A stretch of 64,000 nt of DNA, taken from NCBI RefSeq assembly GCF_013522825.1, contig NZ_JAAMQZ010000015.1, positions 56,254 to 120,253 of the forward strand. Reading direction: 5' to 3'. This DNA comes from Stutzerimonas stutzeri. Lineage in GTDB: Bacteria > Pseudomonadota > Gammaproteobacteria > Pseudomonadales > Pseudomonadaceae. The notes below the pieces were generated by a model. The model searched no databases and was not told where the DNA came from. It worked only from the letters and a program-made list of their open reading frames with translations. Position numbers and translations under genes: made by a program. Within the stretch, counting starts at the first letter, position 1. Each line of letters begins with the position of its first letter. Of this stretch, positions 46,844-61,507 are shown in pieces.

Positions 46844-47032
46844 GTCGAACGAGCCGGGGCAATCGCGCTATGCGCTCAAAGAGCCGAAAACAGCGCTGGA
46901 AGCTGGAGGCTGAACGACAAGCGATCCAGGTTCGAGCGCACATGGCGTTTTTTCGTCCAGCCTCCAGCGCTTTTATCGAACGACCATCGCAGAATGACGC
47001 CATAGCGCGATCGCCCTGTCGAACGAGCCGGG
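46844..47032. repeat. Nested inverted-repeat element flanked by 15-bp direct repeats
   Basis: GTCGAACGAGCCGGG occurs at 46844-46858 and again at 47018-47032. Just inside, GGCAATCGCGCTATGCG (46858-46874) pairs with CGCCATAGCGCGATCGCC (46998-47015). Further inside, GCTGGAGGCTG (46902-46912) pairs with CAGCCTCCAGC (46958-46968). It has no gene. It fills the gap between the small gene at 46548 and the transporter at 47147. The CCTCCAGCCTCCAGC motif recurs near 48560. Confidence 0.65.
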
Positions 47033-47146
47033 AGGGCTCAGCTTCGTCGGGGGATGCGCTGCAGCCTGATCGCGCATAGCATGGGCAAACATGACAACAG
47101 ACCCGACCTTCAGCCGGGCGATCTTCGACAAAGGGAACTTGCCCGC

Positions 47147-47986
47147 GTGACCACCAGAACCCTGCTACTCACCGCCTTGGCCATGCTCGCTTTCGCTGGC
47201 AACTCGCTGCTCTGCCGCGTTGCGCTGCGCGATACGGACATCGATCCGGCAAGTTTCACCGCGCTGCGCCTGCTGGCTGGCGCGCTGGTGCTGTGGTTGC
47301 TGCTCCGTTTGCGCCAGGGGTCTTCGACCCCGGCAGGCAGCTGGTCGGGCGCAGCAACGCTGTTCCTGTACGCGGCTGCCTTTTCCTACGCCTATGTGAA
47401 GCTCGATGCGGGCGCCGGTGCGCTCATGCTGTTCGCTGCGGTGCAGCTGAGCATGATCGCCTGGGGACTGTTCAAGGGCGAGCGGCTCTCACCCATGCAG
47501 ACCCTGGGCTCAGCCCTGGCGCTGGCTGGTCTGATTGGCTTGTTGCTGCCCGACGCCAGCGCGCCGGCGATGGGCGCCGCGCTGCTGATGATTCTGTCCG
47601 GGATCGCCTGGGGCGCCTATTCGCTGCTGGGGCGTGGCACCCGCGATCCGCTGGCGGCAACCGCCGGCAACTTCATCCGCGCGCTGCCGATAGCGGCGGT
47701 ACTGTGCCTGCTGGCGTTGCCTGGCCTGGAATGGGATCGCGCCGGGGTGATCTATGCGCTGCTGTCCGGCGGCCTGACGTCGGGCATCGGCTATGCCCTC
47801 TGGTATGCCGTGCTACCGCGCCTGGCGGCAACCCAGGCCGCCAGCATCCAGCTCAGCGTGCCACTGCTGACCGTCCTCGCGGGAAGCCTGCTACTGGGTG
47901 AGGCATTGACTGGCCGGCTGGTGATTACCGGCCTTGCGATACTCGGTGGCATCGTGCTGGTGCTCTGGGCTGGGAAGAAGGCCTGA
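47147..47986 (+). CDS. EamA-family drug/metabolite transporter
   Basis: 279 aa from a GTG at 47147, with AAGGGAA nine bases upstream; an ATG at 47081 is an alternative. Ten hydrophobic segments form two EamA halves (TALAMLAFAGNSLLCRVAL, AGALVLWLLLRL, GALMLFAAVQLSMIAWGLF, then GAALLMILSGIAWGAYSLLG, YALLSGGLTSGIGYALWYAV, VITGLAILGGIVLVLW). These inner-membrane proteins export amino acids or small metabolites; the substrate is unknown. It is an insertion relative to the P. aeruginosa gene order here. Confidence 0.88.
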   Translation: MTTRTLLLTALAMLAFAGNSLLCRVALRDTDIDPASFTALRLLAGALVLWLLLRLRQGSSTPAGSWSGAATLFLYAAAFSYAYVKLDAGAGALMLFAAVQLSMIAWGLFKGERLSPMQTLGSALALAGLIGLLLPDASAPAMGAALLMILSGIAWGAYSLLGRGTRDPLAATAGNFIRALPIAAVLCLLALPGLEWDRAGVIYALLSGGLTSGIGYALWYAVLPRLAATQAASIQLSVPLLTVLAGSLLLGEALTGRLVITGLAILGGIVLVLWAGKKA

Positions 47987-47994
47987 GCCGCGTT

Positions 47995-48513
47995 TCACCA
48001 CTCCGTGAGGGATTCGCGGTAGCGCAGAGTCAGCTCCTTCAGTTGCTGTCGCCAAGTCGCCACCTCATCAGCCGACAGCGGCGCCACCTCATCGTCCACA
48101 CCGACCGCCTCGATCAAGGGCAGACTGGGATCGGTCTTGGCCTTGGCCGGCGCACGAGGCGGCTCGAACAGCGCCGCATGGGCAGCCAGCAACTGCGCCA
48201 ACCAGCTCTGCGGCTGCCCGGCAAGCTCCATGAGTTCGGCAAGCTCGGGACTCGGTGACGAATCCTGCGGCGAGCGGGTGAGCAGCAGCTCCACCCGCGC
48301 CGCATTGGCGCCCGGCAGACGGTAGTAGCCGGCAATCTCGTGACAAAGCCCCAGCAACGCCCCATAGAGATGGAACAGGCAGGCCTCGCGCTCGGCCTGC
48401 ACGGGACCTTGCGCACCGACGCCGCCCTGCTCCTCGGCCCGCCGCCAGTTGTTCAGCGCCAGCCCGGCGAAGTAGAGCTTCTGATTGGTTCGGGTGTAGC
48501 GCTCATGTGCCAT
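47995..48513 (-). CDS. Conserved Pseudomonas protein (PA3010-like, DUF6586 type)
   Basis: 172 aa from the ATG at 48513 (GAGG about 10 bases upstream; an ATG at 48528 is an alternative). It is a soluble helical protein beginning MAHERYTRTNQKLYFAGLAL with FHLYGALLGLCHEIAGYYRLP and an acidic C-terminus. The function is unknown. It lies between sulA and topA, as in P. aeruginosa. Its start is 89 bases downstream of the topA stop on the same strand. Confidence 0.8.
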   Translation of the reverse strand: MAHERYTRTNQKLYFAGLALNNWRRAEEQGGVGAQGPVQAEREACLFHLYGALLGLCHEIAGYYRLPGANAARVELLLTRSPQDSSPSPELAELMELAGQPQSWLAQLLAAHAALFEPPRAPAKAKTDPSLPLIEAVGVDDEVAPLSADEVATWRQQLKELTLRYRESLTEW

Positions 48514-48601
48514 GGGCGGCAGCCTCATTTCAAGAAAAGTTCCGAGGCTGTAGCCAGCGTCCCTCCAGCCTCCAGCCTCAAGCGCCGTTATCGGCTTGAA
48601 G

Positions 48602-51211
48602 CTATTTTGCGTTCTTGTCCTCGACCTTCCACTTGCCGCCGTCGAAGAAGGCTTTCCAGCCCGTCGGCTTGCCGTTCACCTCGGTCTGCACGTACTGCTC
48701 CTTGGTCTTTCGGCTGTAGCGGATGACCGCTGGCCGGCCTTCCGGGTCCTTCTTCGGCGCATCCAGCAGGAAGTGATACTTCGGATCGATCTCATCCTTG
48801 TGCGGTATCAGCTCCAGCACCAGCGGTGCGCGGGTCTCGCGGTTCTTCGGGAACTGACTGGCAGCCAGGAACAGCCCGGACGCGCCATCGCGCAGCACGT
48901 AGGTGTCATCGACCTTCTCGCACTTGAGCTCGGGCATCTTCACCGCGTCCATCTTCGGCGGCGCCGCCTCGCCGCTCTTGAGCAGCTTGCGGGTGTTCTT
49001 GCATTCGGCATTGGTACAGCCGAAGAACTTGCCGAAACGACCGGTCTTGAGCTGCATTTCGCTGCCGCACTTGTCGCACTCCAGGCTCGGACCTTCGTAG
49101 CCCTTGATGCGGTACTGCCCCTCTTCGATCTCGTAGCCGGTGCAATCCGGGTTGTTGCCGCAGATATGCAGCTTGTGCGTCTCGTCCAGCAGGTAGGCAT
49201 CCATGGCGGTGCTGCAGATCGAGCAGCGGCGCTTGCCCAGCAACACCCGCGACTCGGACTCGCCCTCGTCGTCGGCGGCGATCTCGTCGCCCGGAATCAG
49301 GTTGACCGTGGATTTGCAGCGCTCCTTCGGCGGCAGGCTGTAGCCGGAGCAGCCGAGGAACACGCCAGTGGAGGCGGTGCGGATCATCATCGGTCGGCCA
49401 CAGACCTTGCACGGGATATCGGTCAGGGTCGGCTGGTTGGCGCGCATGCCATTTTCGCCGGCTTCGGCGATTTCCAGCTTCTTGCGGAAGTCACCGTAGA
49501 ACTCGTCCAGCACGGCCTTCCACTCGCGTTCGCCCTGGGCGACGTCGTCGAGGTGTTCTTCCATGCCGGCGGTAAAGCCGTAGTCCATCAGGTTGTTGAA
49601 ACTCTCCGAAAGGCGCTCGGTGACGATGTCGCCCATCTTCTCGGAGTAGAAACGACGGTTGTGCAGCGACACGTAGCCGCGATCCTGGATGGTGGAAATG
49701 ATCGCCGCATAGGTGGATGGACGACCGATGCCGCGCTTTTCCATTTCCTTGACCAGGCTCGCTTCGGAATAGCGCGCCGGCGGTTTGGTGAAATGCTGGC
49801 TCGGGTCGAGCTTGAGCAGCGCCATGGCATCGCCCTTGTTCATTTCCGGCAGCACATCGTCTTCGCCGCCCTTGCTCTGCTGCGGCATGACCTTGGTGTA
49901 ACCATCGAACTTGAGAATACGGCCCTTGGCGCGCAGCTCGAAATTGCCTGCCACCACCGTGACGCTGGTGGACAGATACTGTGCTGGCGGCATCTGGCAG
50001 GCAACGAACTGGCGCCAGATCAGCTCATACAGACGCTCGGCATCGCGCTCCATGCCAGACAGCTGGGTCGGACGCAGGTTGACATCGGAGGGGCGGATCG
50101 CTTCGTGCGCTTCCTGGGCGCCCTCCTTGCTGGAATAAACGCTGGGCTTCTCCGGCAGATACTTGTCGCCGAACTCGTCCTGGATGAAGCCGCGCACCAT
50201 ATCGATGGCATCCGCCGACAGGTTGGTGGAGTCGGTACGCATGTAGGTGATGTAGCCGGCTTCATACAGACGTTGCGCCATCATCATGGTTTTCTTCACG
50301 CCGAAGCCGAGGCGGTTGCTCGCTGCCTGCTGCAGGGTCGACGTGATGAAGGGCGCGGACGGCTTGCTGCTGGTCGGCTTGTCTTCGCGCTTGCTGACGC
50401 TGTAGCTCGCGCCCTGCAGCTGCTCCAGTGCGGCCATGGCATGGCCTTCGTTCAGCGGCTTGAACGCCTGGCCATTTTCCCGCGCGACCTCGAAGCGAAC
50501 CTTGGCCTTGTCAGCCGTGGCGAGGTCGGCGTGGACTTCCCAGTACTCTTCCGGAACGAAGGCGCGGATCTCGCGCTCACGCTCGACCACCAGTTTCACC
50601 GCCACCGACTGCACGCGACCCGCTGACAGGCCCCGGGCAATCTTCGACCACAGTAGCGGCGAAACCATGTAGCCCACCACACGGTCGAGGAAGCGCCGCG
50701 CCTGTTGCGCATTGACACGGTTGATATCCAGCTCGCCTGGCTTGGAGAAGGCCTCCTGGATCGCCTTCTTGGTGATCTCGTTGAATACCACGCGCTTGAA
50801 GCGGCTGTCGTCGCCGCCAATGGATTCGCGCAGGTGCCAGGCGATCGCCTCCCCCTCTCTATCCAAGTCGGTCGCGAGATAAATGGTGTCGGCTTCCTTG
50901 GCCAGACGGCGCAGTTCCTCGATCACCTTTTCCTTGCCGGGCAGGATTTCGTATTTGGCTTTCCAGCCGTGCTCCGGATCGACACCCATGCGGGTGAAGA
51001 GCTGGCGCTTGGCCTTTTCCTTGGGCGACAGCGCAGGCGCTTCGGCGACCGCAGCCTTGCCACGCTTGACCGGCTCGCGGGAAGCGGAACCGCTGGTGGG
51101 AAGGTCGCGGATGTGGCCGATACTCGATTTCACCACGTACTGGCTGCCCAGATACTTGTTGATGGTCTTGGCCTTGGCCGGTGATTCCACGATGACCAGC
51201 GATTTACCCAT
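48602..51211 (-). CDS. topA: DNA topoisomerase I
   Basis: 869 aa, full length. The Toprim domain starts at residue 4 ([19 protein letters not shown]) with the metal-binding region [15 protein letters not shown]. The active-site tyrosine is in [13 protein letters not shown]. Three C-terminal zinc fingers follow (CKVCGRPM..., CSICSTAMD..., CDKCGSEMQ...), then a basic tail. It relaxes negative supercoils by single-strand cleavage. The position before DUF1653 and fadA is conserved. A lysine-rich insertion ([20 protein letters not shown]) near residue 50 is typical of Pseudomonas. Confidence 0.97.
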   Translation of the reverse strand: MGKSLVIVESPAKAKTINKYLGSQYVVKSSIGHIRDLPTSGSASREPVKRGKAAVAEAPALSPKEKAKRQLFTRMGVDPEHGWKAKYEILPGKEKVIEELRRLAKEADTIYLATDLDREGEAIAWHLRESIGGDDSRFKRVVFNEITKKAIQEAFSKPGELDINRVNAQQARRFLDRVVGYMVSPLLWSKIARGLSAGRVQSVAVKLVVEREREIRAFVPEEYWEVHADLATADKAKVRFEVARENGQAFKPLNEGHAMAALEQLQGASYSVSKREDKPTSSKPSAPFITSTLQQAASNRLGFGVKKTMMMAQRLYEAGYITYMRTDSTNLSADAIDMVRGFIQDEFGDKYLPEKPSVYSSKEGAQEAHEAIRPSDVNLRPTQLSGMERDAERLYELIWRQFVACQMPPAQYLSTSVTVVAGNFELRAKGRILKFDGYTKVMPQQSKGGEDDVLPEMNKGDAMALLKLDPSQHFTKPPARYSEASLVKEMEKRGIGRPSTYAAIISTIQDRGYVSLHNRRFYSEKMGDIVTERLSESFNNLMDYGFTAGMEEHLDDVAQGEREWKAVLDEFYGDFRKKLEIAEAGENGMRANQPTLTDIPCKVCGRPMMIRTASTGVFLGCSGYSLPPKERCKSTVNLIPGDEIAADDEGESESRVLLGKRRCSICSTAMDAYLLDETHKLHICGNNPDCTGYEIEEGQYRIKGYEGPSLECDKCGSEMQLKTGRFGKFFGCTNAECKNTRKLLKSGEAAPPKMDAVKMPELKCEKVDDTYVLRDGASGLFLAASQFPKNRETRAPLVLELIPHKDEIDPKYHFLLDAPKKDPEGRPAVIRYSRKTKEQYVQTEVNGKPTGWKAFFDGGKWKVEDKNAK

Positions 51212-51489
51212 GGAGAGGAGAGTTCCTGAATCGAGAGGTGAACTGAGAAGATTTGCTCCGCAGTGCGAAAAAACTGCACTGTCGGAAAGGTGCGAAGCGG
51301 CGTTTCATGCGCCGCACAGGACACTCCATGCCCGAAAATAGTTCTTCATCCGCAGTCAGCATGGCTGTCCAGCGGGTCTTGCATCAAGCCGGATCGGGTC
51401 ACAGCGCCTTCGCTCTGCCCCAAAAGCACCGCTATATATAGTGGCGAGCGAGCCAAGGTCAAGCGCAAGGACCAAGCCCGTCGGCAGGT

Positions 51490-51723
51490 TCAGCCGCCAA
51501 AGAGGCTGGATTCTTCCTCGATCAATGCGAAGCGAGGCAGCGTTTCGCCATCGACCTCGACCGTTTCGGTGAACATCGACAGCGGCCGGACCCAGAGCCC
51601 GAAATCCCCGTACAACGCCTGGTAGAACACCATGAACTCTTCCGTTTCGGAATGCTGGGCCACCGCGAATACCCGGTACTCGGGTCCCTTGTAATGACGG
51701 TAACGCCCTGGGGTGATCTGCAT
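51490..51723 (-). CDS. DUF1653 family protein
   Basis: 77 aa from the ATG at 51723. It is a complete DUF1653 domain: ITPGRYRHYKGPEYRVFAVA, TEEFMVFYQALYGDFGLWVR and MFTETVEVDGETLPRF. The function is unknown. It corresponds to P. aeruginosa PA3012 between topA and fadA. The region immediately upstream of its coding sequence carries repeat element E4. Confidence 0.88.
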   Translation of the reverse strand: MQITPGRYRHYKGPEYRVFAVAQHSETEEFMVFYQALYGDFGLWVRPLSMFTETVEVDGETLPRFALIEEESSLFGG

Positions 51724-51810
51724 TTCGGCTGCCTCTGCAAAATAATGACGGTCCTGAAATGAAAACCGGGGCACAAGGCCCCGGCTTCCTTCCGTGCTCG
51801 AACAGCTTAG

Positions 51811-51947
51811 CAGCCAGTTGAAAAACGTAGGCGAGGCAGGCAAGACAAGGCGAGAACAGGCGAGAGCGCGGAGTTTAGTGATCTAAATGAGCAGCTCGAG
51901 CCTGTTTTCAACGCAGTATGCCAACGCAGCCAGTTTTTCAACACCTG
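51811..51947. repeat. Inverted-repeat element E4 abutting the fadA stop codon
   Basis: 137 bp. The ends pair over GTTGAAAAAC with imperfect extension (CAGCCAGTTGAAAAACGTAG against CAGGTGTTGAAAAACTGG). It holds AGAACAGGCGAGAG paired with CTCGAGCCTGTTTT and the palindrome TTTAGTGATCTAAA in the same slot as TTTACAGCTGTAAA of E3, followed in both by TGAG. The right end is directly followed by the TTA that is the fadA stop. Confidence 0.7.
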
Positions 51948-55694
<3,747 letters not shown>

Positions 55695-57728
55695 ATGCCC
55701 GCCCCCATTGCCCGCATCGATCACGGTCAGGACCCTTACAAGTGGCTGGAGAACCGCGACGCACCCGAGGTGCTCGACTACCTCAAGGCGGAAAATGCCT
55801 GGCTGGAGGAACAGCTGCTCGATCAGAGCACATTGCGCGAAACGCTGTTCCAGGAGATCAAGGGCCGCATCCGCGAGACCGACCTGTCACTACCCTCGCC
55901 TTGGGGGCCATGGCTGTATTACCAGCGCACCACAGCCGGCGATGAGTACCCGCGCCATTACCGCTGCCCGCGCCCTATCGACGGCTCGTTCAGCGTAGAC
56001 GAAAACACCGAACAGCTATTGCTCGATCCCAATGAACTGGCCGGCGGGGGCTTCCTGTCGCTGGGCGCCTTCAGCATCAGCCAGGATCACAGCAAGCTGG
56101 CCTACAGCCTCGACACCCAGGGCGACGAGATCTACCGGCTGTTCGTCAAGGATCTGGCCAGCGGCGAAGTCAGCGCCCTGCCCTTCGACAATTGCGACGG
56201 CAGCATGGTCTGGGCCAACGACAACCAGACACTGTTCTTCGGCGAACTCGACGACACCCATCGCCCGCACAAGATCCATCGCCACCGCCTGGGCAGCGAA
56301 GGCCGCAGCGAGGTCTATCACGATCCGGATGGTCGCTATTTCGTGCATTGCTACCGCGCCAGTTCCGAACGCCAGCTGGTGATCCTCTCCAACAGCAAGA
56401 CCACCAGCGAAGCCTGGGTACTGCCAGCCGACGAGCCCGAAGGCCGCTGGACCTGTCTCGCCCCACGCGAGGAAAACCATGAGTACTACCCCGACCACGG
56501 CCTGCAGAATGGCCAGTGGCACTGGTTCGTGCGCAGCAACCAGGCCGGGATCAACTTCGCCCTGTACCTGGCAGCGGAAAGTGCGCCGCAGCGCGAGCAC
56601 TGGCAGGAGCTGGTCGCCCACCGCGACGAGGTGATGCTCGAGGACATCAGCCTGAATGCCGGCGCCCTCACCCTCAGCCTGCGCGAAGCCGGCCTGCCGA
56701 TCATCGAAGTACGACCTCAGGACAGTACACCCTATCGCCTGCAACTGCCGGACGCGGCCTACAGCCTGCACGTGCAGAACACCCTGGAGTTCGACAGCCC
56801 GGTGATTCGCCTGCGCTACGAAGCGCTGAATCGTCCCGCGCAGATTCGTCAGCTGCAACTGGCCGATGGTGAACAGAAGGTCTTGAAAGAAACCCCTGTG
56901 GAAGGCCCCTTCGACGCCGATGCCTACGAGAGCCGGCGCATCTGGGCCACTGCCGCGGACGGCACCCAGGTGCCCATCAGCCTGGTCGGGCGCCGCGAAA
57001 CCTTCGGCAAGGCCGCACCGCTCTATCTGTATGGCTATGGCGCCTACGGCCACAGCCTCGACCCCTGGTTCTCCCACGCGCGGCTGTCGCTGCTCGACCG
57101 AGGCTTCATCTTCGCCATCGCCCACGTGCGCGGCGGCGGCGACCTGGGTGAGGCCTGGTATCGCGCCGGCAAGCTGGAACACAAGACCAACACTTTCAAC
57201 GACTTCATCGCCTGCGCGGAGAAACTGATCGCCGACGGCTACACCACGCCGCAACGCCTGGCCATCAGCGGCGGCAGTGCCGGCGGCCTGCTGATCGGTG
57301 CGGTGCTGAACATGCGCCCGGCCCTGTTCGGTGCCGCCATCGCCGAGGTACCTTTCGTCGATGTGCTGAACACCATGCTCGATGAAGACCTGCCATTGAC
57401 AGTCACTGAGTACGACGAATGGGGCAACCCCAACGAGCCGAACGTGCATGCCCGGATCAAGGCCTATGCGCCCTACGAGAACGTCCAGGCGCAAGCCTAC
57501 CCGGCGATTCTTGCCGTGGCTGGCTACAACGACAGCCGGGTTCAATACTGGGAGGCAGCGAAATGGGTCGCCAGGCTGCGCGCCAGCAAGACCGATGACA
57601 ATCTGCTGCTTCTGAAAACCGAACTCGGCGCCGGCCATGGCGGCATGAGCGGTCGTTATCAGGCGCTCAAGGATGCTGCACTGGAATACGCTTTCGTGCT
57701 GAAGGTGTTCGCTCTCGCAGATGTCTGA
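55695..57728 (+). CDS. ptrB: Oligopeptidase B (S9A serine peptidase)
   Basis: 677 aa from the ATG at 55695 with AGGAG nine bases upstream. The N-terminal beta-propeller spans about 70-400 (ISQDHSKLAYSLDTQGDEIY). The alpha/beta hydrolase domain has nucleophile Ser528 in AISGGSAGGLLIG and His in TELGAGHGGMSGRY; VRGGGDLGEAWYRAGKL is also typical. It cleaves short peptides after Arg and Lys. In P. aeruginosa the equivalent is near fadBA as well. It is cytosolic, with no signal peptide. Confidence 0.95.
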   Translation: MPAPIARIDHGQDPYKWLENRDAPEVLDYLKAENAWLEEQLLDQSTLRETLFQEIKGRIRETDLSLPSPWGPWLYYQRTTAGDEYPRHYRCPRPIDGSFSVDENTEQLLLDPNELAGGGFLSLGAFSISQDHSKLAYSLDTQGDEIYRLFVKDLASGEVSALPFDNCDGSMVWANDNQTLFFGELDDTHRPHKIHRHRLGSEGRSEVYHDPDGRYFVHCYRASSERQLVILSNSKTTSEAWVLPADEPEGRWTCLAPREENHEYYPDHGLQNGQWHWFVRSNQAGINFALYLAAESAPQREHWQELVAHRDEVMLEDISLNAGALTLSLREAGLPIIEVRPQDSTPYRLQLPDAAYSLHVQNTLEFDSPVIRLRYEALNRPAQIRQLQLADGEQKVLKETPVEGPFDADAYESRRIWATAADGTQVPISLVGRRETFGKAAPLYLYGYGAYGHSLDPWFSHARLSLLDRGFIFAIAHVRGGGDLGEAWYRAGKLEHKTNTFNDFIACAEKLIADGYTTPQRLAISGGSAGGLLIGAVLNMRPALFGAAIAEVPFVDVLNTMLDEDLPLTVTEYDEWGNPNEPNVHARIKAYAPYENVQAQAYPAILAVAGYNDSRVQYWEAAKWVARLRASKTDDNLLLLKTELGAGHGGMSGRYQALKDAALEYAFVLKVFALADV

Positions 57729-57810
57729 ATTTGCGCTTCCGACCTGTGGCTGGAACGCTCCAGAGCCGCAGCAGTCATCTCATTCAGACCATCGAGCTGG
57801 AGCGAGCATC

Positions 57811-58167
57811 ATGAAACAGAATTCTTCACATTCGACCCCCAACGTGCATGGCTGGGAGCGCGGGGCTTCCATTGCCGGCGGGCTTTATTTCATGGGCAAG
57901 GGCCTTGGCCGCGGCGGCCTGGGAGGAATCGTGCAGCTGGCCATGGGTGGCATGGCACTGGCTCGGGGCATCAGCGGCCACTGCGAGGCCAAGCGGGTGC
58001 TCTGCGAGCTGAACGAGCATGCGCCGAAGGCCGAAGGCACCTCGCGCGGCATGCCCCTGCATGGCGATACCAATCGGCAGCAACTGGAAGCCAATGCCGA
58101 GGCTGCAACCGCCACTGCGACGGTGACCGGAAACGATTCGCTGAAGAGTCCGCCGGCAGGCGTTTGA
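57811..58167 (+). CDS. DUF2892-like small membrane protein
   Basis: 118 aa from the ATG at 57811, with GGAGCG upstream. The middle carries a glycine-rich double membrane segment (RGASIAGGLYFMGKGLG and GIVQLAMGGMALARGISG) followed by HCEAKRVL, as in DUF2892/YgaP-like proteins. The C-terminus is low complexity, rich in Ala and Thr (EANAEAATATATVTG). The function is unknown. It follows ptrB by 82 bases and may share its transcript. Confidence 0.78.
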   Translation: MKQNSSHSTPNVHGWERGASIAGGLYFMGKGLGRGGLGGIVQLAMGGMALARGISGHCEAKRVLCELNEHAPKAEGTSRGMPLHGDTNRQQLEANAEAATATATVTGNDSLKSPPAGV

Positions 58168-58225
58168 ACCTGCCCTGCGAGAAAAATGCGCGGCGGCGCC
58201 AGCATGGCCGCCGCCAAACCATCAG

Positions 58226-58513
58226 TCAGTGATCGTGGCCACAATCAGGCCCGTGCACATGCTCTTCGTCGCCCGCCTCGATGGGCTCCATTTCCAGCTC
58301 CAGGCTGACCAGGTTAGTCGCCAGCGGACGCAGCAGCAGGTTGGCGTATTCGGTGTCGCTCTCTTCTACGTCGACGCCAATCATCAGTTGATTATTGCCG
58401 ACCTGCTGAATCCACACCTCACGGCCCTGCCACATCACGGCAAAACGGGTGCAGGACGTTTCCAGCTGGGTGCCGTCCACGTCTTCGAGAATAAGTTGCA
58501 GGGCATCGCTCAT
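58226..58513 (-). CDS. Small acidic protein with HVHGPDCGHDH metal-binding tail
   Basis: 95 aa. The body is a beta-rich acidic domain (LQLILEDVDGTQLETSCTRF, AVMWQGREVWIQQVGNNQL) of no family I recognise. The C-terminal HVHGPDCGHDH is a likely nickel, zinc or copper site and almost repeats blocks of the SEC-C protein at 41326-41514. It is transcribed with, and 56 bases after, the aminotransferase gene. Confidence 0.78.
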   Translation of the reverse strand: MSDALQLILEDVDGTQLETSCTRFAVMWQGREVWIQQVGNNQLMIGVDVEESDTEYANLLLRPLATNLVSLELEMEPIEAGDEEHVHGPDCGHDH

Positions 58514-58569
58514 ATCGGTTCTCTCTGTCTGGGAAATGCAGGGCGGCGCAACCGCCCCGCGAAGGAAAA

Positions 58570-59991
<1,422 letters not shown>

Positions 59992-60058
59992 TTAAACGCA
60001 GGAATGACCGGAATGAGCGTCGGCTGGAAAATTCTCTTCCAGCCTGGCCAATGCCGGC

Positions 60059-60748
60059 TCAGCCGAAGTGCTGCTGGTCCAGCGCGATCGCCTGATCCAG
60101 GGTTTCCAGCAGCGCCTTGCGCACCTTGCGCTTGGTGTTCTTGTGCGCCGTCATGTTGATCTTCTGCAATTGCGCGGCGGCGGCTCGGGCCGTCGTCATC
60201 AGTTCTTCAGGTGCGACCACCTTGTCGAGGAAGCCCGCATCCAGCGCGCCCTGCGGATCGAACATCTCGCCGTTGATCACCGAGCGATGGAAGGCGGATT
60301 TGCGCAGGCGATCGCGGGCCAACTCGATCCCCGCATGGTGCATGGTCATGCCGATCTGCACTTCGTTGAGGCCGATATTGAACGCGCCCTCGACACCGAT
60401 GCGGTAATCGACCGACAGCAGCAGGAAGGCACCCTTGGCGATGGCATGGCCTGGGCAGGCAGCGATGATGGGGAAAGGATGCGCGAGCATCCGGCGTGAC
60501 AACGTGGAACCCGTGGCCACCAGCGCCATGGCGTTTTCGGGGCCGGAGGTCATCACCTTGAGATCGTAACCACCGGATAGAATGCCCGGCTGGCCGGTGA
60601 GGATCACCACGGCACGGTCCTGCTCGGCACGATCCAGCGCCGCATTGAGCGCCTCGAAAACCGCCGGCGACAGCGCATTGACCTTGCCATTGTTCAGCGT
60701 CAGCGTGGCGATGCCGTCTTCAAGTTGGTAGGCAACCAGATCGCTCAT
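60059..60748 (-). CDS. Crotonase/enoyl-CoA hydratase family protein
   Basis: 229 aa, a short crotonase fold. LSPAVFEALNAALDRAEQDR, VVILTGQPGILSGGYDLKVM and PIIAACPGHAIAKGAFLLLS contain the oxyanion-hole regions. The second catalytic Glu of true hydratases is not evident (the region reads IGLNEVQIGMTMHHAG), so the reaction may be isomerisation or another CoA-thioester change. It stands alone and ends at an intrinsic terminator. It is unrelated to the fadB operon position. Confidence 0.88.
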   Translation of the reverse strand: MSDLVAYQLEDGIATLTLNNGKVNALSPAVFEALNAALDRAEQDRAVVILTGQPGILSGGYDLKVMTSGPENAMALVATGSTLSRRMLAHPFPIIAACPGHAIAKGAFLLLSVDYRIGVEGAFNIGLNEVQIGMTMHHAGIELARDRLRKSAFHRSVINGEMFDPQGALDAGFLDKVVAPEELMTTARAAAAQLQKINMTAHKNTKRKVRKALLETLDQAIALDQQHFG

Positions 60749-60969
60749 GACTCGATTCCTTGTTTAAGAAGTGGGCCGACGTTACCCAGCGCATTCCACC
60801 ACGTAAAGCGCCGTGACTGACTGGCAAGTCACGAAACCACAGGGTTCGCGCGGCCAGAAGAAAGCCGGCAGCAGCCCCTAAGCGCATGAAAAACCAAAAA
60901 ACTTTTGCCATCCGCAAAGTGTTCGGCTACATTAGCGCGCCTCGACGGACAGCATGCCCGTCGAGACCC

Positions 60970-61059
60970 GGTGAGGTGTCCGAGCGGTTGAAGGAGCACG
61001 CCTGGAAAGTGTGTATACGAGAAATCGTATCGTGGGTTCGAATCCCACCCTCACCGCCA
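60970..61059 (+). tRNA. tRNA-Ser (GGA anticodon)
   Basis: 90 bases with encoded CCA. The acceptor stem GGTGAGG pairs with CCTCACC, the D arm starts TGTCCGAGCGG, the anticodon loop CTGGAAA reads GGA, the long variable arm (GTATACGAGAAATCGTATC) marks a class II tRNA, and the T arm is GTGGGTTCGAATCCCAC. It reads UCC and UCU codons. Confidence 0.98.
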
Positions 61060-61071
61060 CTTTCGATATTG

Positions 61072-61110
61072 AAAAGCCCTGAAAACTGAAGAGTTTTCAG
61101 GGCTTTTTGC
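61072..61110 (+). terminator. Intrinsic terminator after tRNA-Ser
   Basis: AAAGCCCTGAAAAC and GTTTTCAGGGCTTT pair perfectly around a short loop (TGAAGA), with a T-run at the 3' side. Confidence 0.9.
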
Positions 61111-61183
61111 TTTCTGGGCTTCAAGGTGTCGAAGAACTGTCGAAAAGCGGGTTGAGCCGCCTAGCACATCGATTGCCGAAATA

Positions 61184-61196
61184 AACCTAATAGGTT
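61184..61196. promoter_or_regulatory. MqsA operator before mqsR
   Basis: AACCTAATAGGTT is an exact AACCT-N3-AGGTT palindrome, the site bound by MqsA in E. coli. It lies 12 bases before the mqsR start, inside the expected promoter, fitting autorepression. Confidence 0.88.
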
Positions 61197-61208
61197 ATTT
61201 TCTTGCTT

Positions 61209-61505
61209 ATGGAAAAGCGCATACCGCACTTCAAGTTGTCCCTGGTGAAGCAGGCTATTGCCGAACAGCGTTATCGCTTCACCCGCGTAGCACTGGAAGG
61301 CGGTTCAGAGCTGGGGCTGGACGAGGCCGGCATGCTGGCCGTTATCAATGCCCTGAGCAGTCGCGACTTTTTCAAGAGCATGACCACCTATGCGGATCAT
61401 ACGGCCTGGCAGGATGTTTACCGGCCCTTCACTGAAGTTGGGCAGGTCTACCTGAAGTTTACTCTGGTGGCCGATCTGCTGATCGTTTCCTTCAAGGAGA
61501 AGTGA
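61209..61505 (+). CDS. mqsR: mRNA interferase toxin MqsR
   Basis: 98 aa, exactly the E. coli MqsR length. It begins MEKRIPHFKLSLVKQ and shares DFFKSMTTYADH, TAWQDVYRP and the end LLIVSFKEK. MqsR is a RelE-fold ribonuclease that cuts mRNA at GCU and related sites and halts growth. It is 2 bases before mqsA in the classical toxin-first order, with an MqsA operator upstream. It adjoins tRNA-Ser, a frequent site for mobile genes. Confidence 0.95.
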   Translation: MEKRIPHFKLSLVKQAIAEQRYRFTRVALEGGSELGLDEAGMLAVINALSSRDFFKSMTTYADHTAWQDVYRPFTEVGQVYLKFTLVADLLIVSFKEK

Positions 61506-61507
61506 CC

